Notes under the pieces: model-generated | What the model was told of the DNA's origin: nothing | The model's database searches: none | What the model saw: only the letters and a program-made list of their open reading frames with translations | DNA from: Actinomycetota bacterium | GTDB taxonomy: Bacteria; Actinomycetota; Actinomycetes; Mycobacteriales; Micromonosporaceae | Assembly (NCBI GenBank): GCA_005885115.1 | Contig: VAXX01000466.1 | Location: forward strand, 1-11,063 | Reading direction: 5' to 3' | DNA: 11,063 nucleotides | Made by a program: the position numbers and the translations under genes | Shown here: positions 6,550 to 11,063 of the stretch, piece by piece | Numbering within the stretch: the first letter of the stretch is position 1 | Layout: each line of letters begins with the position of its first letter

Positions 6550-7963
6550 GCTCGCTGGTCGAGCGGTCCGGCAGGTACTCCAGGGACCGGACCTCGCCAC
6601 CGAGCGAGCGGACCAGTTCGGCCTCGGGGATCAGCTCCGGCGGGTAGTCGCCGCCCTTGACGTACAGGTCCGGGCGGACCAGGCCGATCAACTCGCGGGG
6701 GCTGTCCTCGTCGAACACGATCACGTGGTCCACGCAGGCCAGCGCGGCGAGCACGGCCACCCGGTCCTCGGCCGGGTTCACCGGACGGCCCTCCCCCTTC
6801 AGCCGGCGTACCGAGGCGTCGGAGTTGACCGCCACCACGAGGACGTCGCCCAGCCGGGCCGCCTCCGCGAGGTACCCGACGTGGCCCCGGTGCAGGACGT
6901 CGAAGCAGCCGTTGGTGAACACGACGCGCCGACCGGCGGCGCGGTGCCGGGCGACCAGCCCGGCCAGGGCGGCGCGGTCCACGACCCGGCCGCCGTCCAG
7001 CGCGGTGGCCAGCTCCGCGGCCGAACAGACGGCGGTACCGGTGCCGGCCACCGCGATCTCGGCCGCGCGCTGGGCCAGCTCGGCGGACTCGGCGACGGTA
7101 CCGCCGGCGGCCAGGCCCAGCGTGAACGCGGCCACGTAGCTGTCCCCGGCGCCGATGGTCCGCGCCGCCGGTACCGGCCGGGTCCGGGTACGCCCGACCA
7201 CCGACCCGCGCTCGATCAGCACCGCGCCCTCGGCGTCGAGGGTCACCGCGACGGTACCGGCGCCCGCCGCCCGGGTCAGCGCACCGGCGTTCCGGTCCAC
7301 CCAGTGCGCCCGGCGCGGACCGGCCGGTGGGGTCTGCCCGAGCAGGGCCGCCGCCTCGGCGACGTTCGGGGTGACCAGGTCCGGGCCCAGTGGTGCCCAG
7401 CGGGACAGGTCGTGCGCGTCCACCACGAGCCGGGGCAGCCGGGCGCGTACCGAGCGCAGCCAGTCCCGTACGGGTCCGGTGAGCGTACCGGCGCCGTAGT
7501 CACAGACGACGACCGCGCCGCACCCCTCCTCCAGGACGGACCGGGCCAGCTCGATCAGGCGGTGTGCCGCCGGGGGCGGCAGCGGGTCGGTGTCGCCCTC
7601 GTCCACCCGGGCCACCACCTGCCCGTCGGCCAGTACCCGGCTCTTGACCGGGGTGCTCCGGGCCGGTACCCCCACCAGCAGCTCGGTGACCCCCGCGGCC
7701 CGCAGCCGGGCCCGCAGCCGCTGCCCCGCGGCGTCCTCCCCGACCGCGGAGACCAGCGCCGCCCGGCCACCCAGCGCCGCCACGTTGACGGCGGTGTTGG
7801 CCGCCCCGCCGCAGGCGTACGCGTGGTCCTCGACGTCCACGACCGCCACCGGCCCCTCCCGGCACAGCCGGCTCGGATGGCCGGTCAGCCAGCCGTCCAG
7901 CAGGACGTCCCCGAGGACGAGCAGGCGCTGTCCGGGGAACCGGCGGAGCAGTCCAGCGGGCAT
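6524..7963 (-). CDS. hldE: Bifunctional heptose 7-phosphate kinase / heptose 1-phosphate adenylyltransferase
   Basis: A 479-residue protein matching full-length HldE. Residues 1-325 form the PfkB kinase that phosphorylates C1 of heptose 7-phosphate: VLGDVLLDGW (16-25), CGGAANTAVNVAALGG (51-66) with the expected Asn, VVCDYGAGTL (152-161), TPNVAEAAAL (198-207) and catalytic TIGAGDSYVAAF (Asp274). Residues 340-479 are the cytidylyltransferase-fold adenylyltransferase that makes ADP-heptose: FTNGCFDVLHRGHVGYL with HxGH-type His358-His361, AVNSDASVRRLKGEGRP, DLYVKGGDY and a C-terminal STSELIERI. ATG 7963 has a GAAGGG ribosome-binding site 6 bases upstream and overlaps the stop of a 21-codon leader ORF (TGATG). 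It lies apart from gmhA and gmhB, across the nucleotidyltransferase operon, but completes their pathway. Confidence 0.95.
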   Translation of the reverse strand: MPAGLLRRFPGQRLLVLGDVLLDGWLTGHPSRLCREGPVAVVDVEDHAYACGGAANTAVNVAALGGRAALVSAVGEDAAGQRLRARLRAAGVTELLVGVPARSTPVKSRVLADGQVVARVDEGDTDPLPPPAAHRLIELARSVLEEGCGAVVVCDYGAGTLTGPVRDWLRSVRARLPRLVVDAHDLSRWAPLGPDLVTPNVAEAAALLGQTPPAGPRRAHWVDRNAGALTRAAGAGTVAVTLDAEGAVLIERGSVVGRTRTRPVPAARTIGAGDSYVAAFTLGLAAGGTVAESAELAQRAAEIAVAGTGTAVCSAAELATALDGGRVVDRAALAGLVARHRAAGRRVVFTNGCFDVLHRGHVGYLAEAARLGDVLVVAVNSDASVRRLKGEGRPVNPAEDRVAVLAALACVDHVIVFDEDSPRELIGLVRPDLYVKGGDYPPELIPEAELVRSLGGEVRSLEYLPDRSTSELIERIRSR

Positions 7964-8028
7964 CAGGCGCCCTTCGAGGGGGACTCGTCGCAGCGGGCGG
8001 GCGCTGCGGTCCGGCGGCCGTCGGTCAT
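7963..8028 (-). CDS. Candidate leader ORF upstream of hldE (21 residues)
   Basis: ATG at 8028 opens a 21-codon ORF (starts MTDGRRTAAP, ends SPSKGA) whose TGA overlaps the hldE ATG as TGATG, a common translational-coupling arrangement. AGAAGG lies 5 bases upstream. A hairpin (7989-8008) falls inside it. The product resembles nothing I recognise and its composition is ordinary for this genome, so it may simply be chance. If translated, it would couple hldE expression to ribosome passage through the leader. Confidence 0.35.
   Translation of the reverse strand: MTDGRRTAAPARCDESPSKGA
7989..8008 (-). promoter_or_regulatory. GC-rich hairpin between the STAS gene and hldE
   Basis: CGCAGCG (7989-7995) and CGCTGCG (8002-8008) form a perfect 7-base stem with a 6-base loop. 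There is no U-tract, so it is not a classic intrinsic terminator. It could slow read-through from the upstream STAS gene into hldE, or act in the hldE leader RNA. Confidence 0.3.
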
Positions 8029-8037
8029 GGCGGCCTT

Positions 8038-8062
8038 CTACCCGCCGTCGAACCGGACAAAC
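8038..8062 (-). promoter_or_regulatory. Candidate SigB/F-type promoter for hldE
   Basis: On the minus strand GTTT (8062-8059) is followed after 15 bases by GGGTAG (8043-8038), matching the GTTT/GGGTA pattern known for SigB/SigF-class sigma factors. GGGTA ends 10 bases before the leader ORF start at 8028, so transcription would begin near that codon. GTTT is uncommon in such GC-rich DNA, which favours the call. A SigB/F-family sigma factor is encoded about 1.3 kb away. No experimental support. Confidence 0.4.
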
Positions 8063-8073
8063 GGCGGTCGCTG

Positions 8074-8463
8074 TCAGCCGGCCGCCGGCTCCCCGCGGTC
8101 CTGGGCCGGCCGCCGCCCGGCCAGCACGTTGCGTCCGAAGACCGGGATCGCCCGGTCGACCCCGCTGATCTTCAGTACCTCCCGGACCGGCCGGCGCGGT
8201 GCGGCCAACAGCAGCCGACCCCCGGCCGCGGCCGCCTGCCGGTGCAGCCACACGAAGGTGCCCACGCCGGTCGAGTCGCAGAAGTCCAGGCGGGACAGGT
8301 CGAGCATGATCTCGCGGCCCGTGCCGCAGGCCGGTCCGACGATGGTACGCAGCCGGTCGACCGTACCGAGGTCAAGGTCCCCGACCAGCCGGAAGAGCAG
8401 CGGAGCGGCCGGGTCTTCGACGGGTACCTGCTCGATGTGCAGCTCGGACTGCGCCGTCGCCAT
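8074..8463 (-). CDS. STAS-domain anti-sigma factor antagonist (RsbV/SpoIIAA type)
   Basis: A 129-residue single STAS domain. In partner switching, such proteins when unphosphorylated bind the anti-sigma kinase and free the sigma factor. The core reads LFRLVGDLDLGTVDRLRTIV (residues 23-42), then LDLSRLDFCDSTGVGTFVWL (54-73) with the phosphorylatable Ser64 in a normal Asp-Ser-Thr-Gly site, then GGRLLLAAPRRPVREVLKISG (81-101). ATG 8463 has GGGAGA about 6 bases upstream. It is divergent from a STAS-HATPase kinase gene (start 8623), a likely partner. The last 20 residues are a polar tail. Function as antagonist is well supported; which sigma factor it serves is inferred from the neighbour at 9315-10538. 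Confidence 0.9.
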   Translation of the reverse strand: MATAQSELHIEQVPVEDPAAPLLFRLVGDLDLGTVDRLRTIVGPACGTGREIMLDLSRLDFCDSTGVGTFVWLHRQAAAAGGRLLLAAPRRPVREVLKISGVDRAIPVFGRNVLAGRRPAQDRGEPAAG

Positions 8464-8622
8464 GCCTGTCTCCCGCCTGTGCGGGCCGGCCCGCCGGCCA
8501 CACTTTACGCATCTCGCACCGGCGACGCGAGAGTGAGACCGCGTGTCGTGGGTACCCTGAAACCAGCCGCACCTCGCCCGGAATCCCGCGACGGCGGACG
8601 CGACTACGGAAACGGCGAGATC
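8464..8622. other. Divergent intergenic region, STAS / STAS-kinase
   Basis: This 159-base spacer must hold the promoters of both divergent genes. I see the palindromes described at 8472-8499, a TAAAGT hexamer on the minus strand (8506-8501) that could be a -10 without a good -35, and a palindromic GGGTACCC in the middle that reads GGGTAC on both strands but lacks a GTTT at the right distance on either. No firm promoter call is possible. Confidence 0.4.
8472..8494 (-). promoter_or_regulatory. Alternative hairpins over the STAS ribosome-binding site
   Basis: In the mRNA (minus strand) CCCGC (8485-8481) can pair with GCGGG downstream (8476-8472), which covers part of the GGCGGGAG ribosome-binding site, or with GCGGG upstream (8494-8490), which leaves it free. 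Both stems are 5 base pairs with 4-base loops. GGCCGGC-CC-GCCGGCC (8484-8499) is a further overlapping palindrome. Such structures arise by chance in GC-rich DNA. Confidence 0.25.
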
Positions 8623-9363
8623 ATGTTCCGGCTCAACTGTGTCCTGGAAGCGGACGGTCCCGTACTGATCGCCAGGCTCGGCGGTCCGTTGACTCTGGCC
8701 GACGCCGCGACCGCCTGGGCCACCCTGGTCACCCTGCTCGCGGACCAACCCGACGCGCTCCTGATCGACCTGACCGGACTGGACTGCGACGAGCCCGGGG
8801 CGCTGGTCGTATTCGGTGCGGTGGCTCAGCGGGCGAGCCTGTGGCCCGGCGTACCGGTGATCCTCAGCGTCCCCGACACGGAGCTTCGCCAGTCGCTGGC
8901 CCGGCAGGGCGTCGACCGCATCGTCGCGGTCTGCGCCGACCCGCACGAGGCGCTGGTGCTGGCGTACAGCGCCCCGGCGCCCCGGCGCATCCGCGAAAGG
9001 ATGCAGCCGGTCGTCGGAGCGGCCAGGCGGGGCCGCGACCTGGCCACCGAGGCGTGCCTGCGCTGGCAGTACCCCCACCTCATCGCGCCGGCCAGCGTGG
9101 TGGCCAGCGAGCTGGTCACCAACGCCGTCAAGCATGCCGGTACGCCGTTCGAGCTGACCGTGTCGCACACCCCTCGGTACCTGCACATCGCGGTCCGCGA
9201 CGACGATCCCCGCCCGGCCGTGCGGCAGGACGACGAGGTCGACGTGTTCGCGTCCACCGGGCGCGGACTACGGGTGGTCGAGCAGACCGCGTTGAGCTGG
9301 GGCTCGACCCCGGCTCAGCGGGGCAAGGTGGTCTGGGCCGCGTTGAGCGCCACGGCGCGCTGA
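8623..9363 (+). CDS. STAS-like domain fused to HATPase_c anti-sigma kinase (RsbW/SpoIIAB type)
   Basis: A 246-residue two-domain protein. Residues about 5-112 have a STAS-like pattern (LIARLGGPLTLADAATAW; LLIDLTGLDCDEPGALVVFG), but the phosphorylation site that is normally Asp-Ser-x-Gly reads Asp56-Glu57-Pro58-Gly59, one residue shorter before it. Residues about 135-243 are a GHKL ATPase: N-box SELVTNAVKHAG with Glu163 and Asn167, the VRDDDPRPAV region (191-200) and GRGLRVVEQ (213-221). Such kinases bind sigma factors and phosphorylate STAS antagonists. ATG 8623 is preferred for domain fit, though its ribosome-binding site is weak and the frame is open upstream to 8242. Its 3' end overlaps the convergent sigma gene by 49 bases. 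Likely the kinase of the local switch; partners inferred. Confidence 0.87.
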   Translation: MFRLNCVLEADGPVLIARLGGPLTLADAATAWATLVTLLADQPDALLIDLTGLDCDEPGALVVFGAVAQRASLWPGVPVILSVPDTELRQSLARQGVDRIVAVCADPHEALVLAYSAPAPRRIRERMQPVVGAARRGRDLATEACLRWQYPHLIAPASVVASELVTNAVKHAGTPFELTVSHTPRYLHIAVRDDDPRPAVRQDDEVDVFASTGRGLRVVEQTALSWGSTPAQRGKVVWAALSATAR

Positions 9364-10538
9364 GCGCTGGCGTGGGCGAGCCGGAACACCGGCCCGAGAC
9401 CGGCCTGTACCAGCACCTCGACCACTGGCCGGCGCGGGCGCTCCAGGCGGAACTCCGCCCCGGTACGCTGCACCGCCCGGTACCCGGCCACCAGCGCGCC
9501 GACGCCGGCCGCGTCCATCACCGGTACCGCGGCCAGATCCGCCCGTACCCGCCGGGGCCGGTCCGCGATGGCGGTCTCGCACAGCGTCGTACGCAGTGCC
9601 GGAGCCGTATCGTGGTCCACCTCCCCCGCCACCACCACGAGTACCGTCCCACCCGGCAGCCGCTGGACCTCCAGGTGCAGCGCGGTCGGCCCGTCGTCCA
9701 CGTGCGCGGGCGCGACACCCGGCCAGACCGGCTCGGCGTCCTCGCTCATCGCCTCCCGCAGCCAGGCCAGCGTCTGCGCGAGGAGCCGGGACACGTGCAT
9801 CTGGGAGATGCCGATCTCGGCGGCGATCTGGGACTGGGTCATGTTGCCGGAGAAGCGCATGTGCAGGATGCGCTGCTCCCGCTCGGGCAGGTGGGGCAGG
9901 AGCGTGGCCAGGGTCACCCGGTCGTCCATGCTCTCCATCGCCGGGTCCCGCTCGCCGAGCAGGTTACCCAGGTCGGTGGCGTCCTCCTGGCTGGAGACCG
10001 GGGCGTCCAGGGAGACCGGCTGGTACGCGTGGGTCAGGTCCAGCCCCTCGATCACCTGCTCCTCGTCCACGTCCAGGTACCCGGCGAGATCGGTCACGGT
10101 GGGCGAGCGGCCCAGCCGGTTGGTCAGCGCCTGGTCGGCCTTGGACATCTCGACCTTGAGCTCCTGGAGCCGGCGCGGTACCCGCACGCTCCAGCCCCGG
10201 TCCCGGAAGTGCTTCTTCAACTCGCCCCGTACGGTCGGCCCGGCGTAGTGCGAGAACGGGCCGCGCTGCGGGTCGTACCCGTCCACCGCCTTGATGAGCC
10301 CGACCGTGGCGACCTGTACCAGGTCCTCGAAGGACTCCCCGCGGCCCTGGTAGTGCCGGGCCAGCCGGACCGCGAACGGCAGCCCCAGCTCGATCATCCG
10401 TTCCCGTACGGCGGTCCGCTCCCCCGGCCGCCCGGCGCCCTGGTCCACCAGCGCCGACATCGCGTCGTCAAACTCGGTACCCACGGTCGCTTGGTCGTCG
10501 ACGCCGTGGCTGGCCATCGGCGAAAATACACCAGACAT
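9315..10538 (-). CDS. SigB/F-family RNA polymerase sigma factor with C-terminal STAS domain
   Basis: A 407-residue protein; free SigF/SigB proteins are about 260. Residues 40-265 are a complete sigma factor: region 2 (ERMIELGLPFAVRLARHY; EDLVQVATVGLIKAVDGYDP; KKHFRDRGWSVRVPRRLQEL), region 3 (LGRSPTVTDLAGYL, 142-155) and region 4 with the helix-turn-helix MTQSQIAAEIGISQMHVSRL (233-252). Region 2 seems a residue shorter than usual at RGPFSHYAGPT. Residues about 286-390 form an extra STAS domain (TVLVVVAGEVDHDTAPALRT; AVPVMDAAGVGALVAGYRAV) whose phospho-site reads Asp342-Ala-Ala-Gly, so it cannot be phosphorylated there. ATG 10538 has GAGGAG 5 bases upstream; the open frame above it is spurious. 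The intact C-terminus shows a real fusion, not read-through. It probably directs stress or developmental promoters. Confidence 0.93.
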   Translation of the reverse strand: MSGVFSPMASHGVDDQATVGTEFDDAMSALVDQGAGRPGERTAVRERMIELGLPFAVRLARHYQGRGESFEDLVQVATVGLIKAVDGYDPQRGPFSHYAGPTVRGELKKHFRDRGWSVRVPRRLQELKVEMSKADQALTNRLGRSPTVTDLAGYLDVDEEQVIEGLDLTHAYQPVSLDAPVSSQEDATDLGNLLGERDPAMESMDDRVTLATLLPHLPEREQRILHMRFSGNMTQSQIAAEIGISQMHVSRLLAQTLAWLREAMSEDAEPVWPGVAPAHVDDGPTALHLEVQRLPGGTVLVVVAGEVDHDTAPALRTTLCETAIADRPRRVRADLAAVPVMDAAGVGALVAGYRAVQRTGAEFRLERPRRPVVEVLVQAGLGPVFRLAHASAQRAVALNAAQTTLPR

Positions 10539-10812
10539 GGCAACTCCTCGCCCTCGATACGACGGGCGGCGGCCCGGGAAGGTCAAGCGCGGCCGAGCGC
10601 TTCGTCGCATGCTGTGCGCGTGGTTGCGAGCACCCGTTTCTTGAGTGCCGTGGAACCGGGTCGTCGCCGGGCCCCACCTGCCCGAACGAAACGACAAACC
10701 CGAACTCTTGTTACCTTAGGACCACCGGTCGGCCACCGCAAAGGCTCACCGCCAATTGCGGTTCTCGCCATGCTGACGTTTTCCCGCCGCCGGGAAGGGG
10801 TAAGCGGGCGCC
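10539..10812. other. Divergent intergenic region, sigma factor / ctaD
   Basis: This 274-base spacer is non-coding. It is less GC-rich than the genes near 10690-10725 (GAACTCTTGTTACCTTAGG). An inverted repeat AAGCGC-N6-GCGCTT (10585-10602) lies in the sigma-gene leader. For the sigma gene I find only a poor SigF-like match (GGGTGC on the minus strand near 10632-10637), so autoregulation is not evident. The ctaD side is covered separately. Confidence 0.5.
10778..10803 (+). promoter_or_regulatory. Candidate SigB/F-type promoter for ctaD
   Basis: GTTT (10778-10781), 16 bases, then GGGTAA (10798-10803) fit the SigB/F pattern. GGGTA ends 10 bases before the GTG of ctaD, implying a near-leaderless message. 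The overlapping GGAAGGGG (10793-10800) could instead be a ribosome-binding site 12 bases from the start, which is somewhat distant. Confidence 0.35.
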
Positions 10813-11063
10813 GTGACCCTCCTCCGGCCGGCCCCCATCCAGCCCTTTCCCGGCCCGGTCCAGCGTGAGCCGAAGGGCAACGTCCTCACCCGGCTGCTGC
10901 GGACCACCGACGCCAAACAGATCGGCCTGCTGTACCTGACCACCTCGTTCGGCTTCTTCCTGGTCGGCGGGTTCATGGCCATGCTGATGCGCGCCGAACT
11001 GGCCCGGCCCGGCCTGCAGTTCCTGTCCACCGAGCAGTACAACCAGCTGTTCACCATGCACGG
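10813..11063 (+). CDS. ctaD: Cytochrome c oxidase subunit I, N-terminal part (3' end outside window)
   Basis: GTG 10813 is the only start after an in-frame TAA at 10801-10803. The 83 complete codons give a polar N-terminus, then [20 protein letters not shown], a first transmembrane helix (about residues 35-60, [20 protein letters not shown]), [20 protein letters not shown] and LFTMHG, which matches the start of aa3-type oxidase subunit I of actinomycetes. The remaining helices with the haem and copper ligands lie beyond the window. It is a plasma-membrane subunit of the terminal oxidase that reduces oxygen to water. It is divergent from the sigma factor gene, and the spacing to candidate promoter elements suggests possible control by that sigma factor. 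Confidence 0.92.
   Translation, partial: MTLLRPAPIQPFPGPVQREPKGNVLTRLLRTTDAKQIGLLYLTTSFGFFLVGGFMAMLMRAELARPGLQFLSTEQYNQLFTMH

Noticed and set aside
7989..8008. Intrinsic terminator after the STAS gene
   Set aside because: The stem is clear but there is no T-tract on the proper strand.
6725..8536. Plus-strand open frame of 603 codons
   Set aside because: Antisense to hldE and the STAS gene, both of which show full domain motifs.
8545..8556. GGGTACCC as a SigF-type promoter for the kinase or STAS gene
   Set aside because: It is a palindrome of the common GTAC word and lacks a GTTT-like element at 14-16 bases on either strand.
8841..10868. Plus-strand open frame of 675 codons across the kinase, sigma gene and spacer
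   Set aside because: It reads the kinase out of frame and the sigma gene antisense; composition is that of a shadow frame.

Overview
The window is chromosomal DNA from a very GC-rich actinomycete. Third codon positions are almost all G or C, GTG starts are common, genes overlap by 4 bases, and the sigma factor is of the SigB/F type. The lineage may be Micromonosporaceae, but that is an inference from overall style, including many GTAC tetranucleotides. No rRNA, tRNA, CRISPR array, insertion sequence or phage gene was seen.

Bases 1-4932, minus strand: five genes reading leftward. They are joined by short overlaps: three of the four junctions are 4-base ATGA/GTGA overlaps and one is 10 bases. 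In transcription order they are a GmhB-type HAD phosphatase fused to a GT9 heptosyltransferase, a glycosyltransferase broken by a frameshift and probably an internal deletion, an intact GT4 glycosyltransferase, a GmhA-type sedoheptulose 7-phosphate isomerase, and a PfkB-family kinase that runs off the window. With the bifunctional HldE kinase/adenylyltransferase at 6524-7963 (minus), they encode every step from sedoheptulose 7-phosphate to ADP-heptose, plus transferases to use it. An actinomycete has no LPS, so the acceptor is presumably another surface glycan or a secondary metabolite.

Bases 4986-6549, plus strand: a translationally coupled trio. It encodes a minimal nucleotidyltransferase-fold protein, a small BON-like protein and a calcineurin-like metallophosphoesterase. 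It is divergent from the glycosyl operon and converges on hldE with a 26-base overlap. Its role is unknown.

Bases 8074-10538: a partner-switching (anti-sigma) locus. It has a stand-alone STAS antagonist with the normal Asp-Ser-Thr-Gly site (minus), a STAS-HATPase fusion whose site reads Asp-Glu-Pro-Gly (plus), and a SigB/F-family sigma factor with a C-terminal STAS domain whose site reads Asp-Ala-Ala-Gly (minus). One site is phosphorylatable, one looks phosphomimetic and one cannot be phosphorylated. This locus is the most unusual part of the window.

Bases 10813-11063, plus strand: the start of ctaD, cytochrome c oxidase subunit I. Candidate SigF-type elements (GTTT, 15-16 bases, GGGTA) lie in front of ctaD and of a 21-codon leader ORF coupled to hldE. 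A weaker version precedes the nucleotidyltransferase gene. In all three, GGGTA ends exactly 10 bases before the start codon. This suggests, but does not prove, that the local sigma factor drives near-leaderless transcripts nearby.
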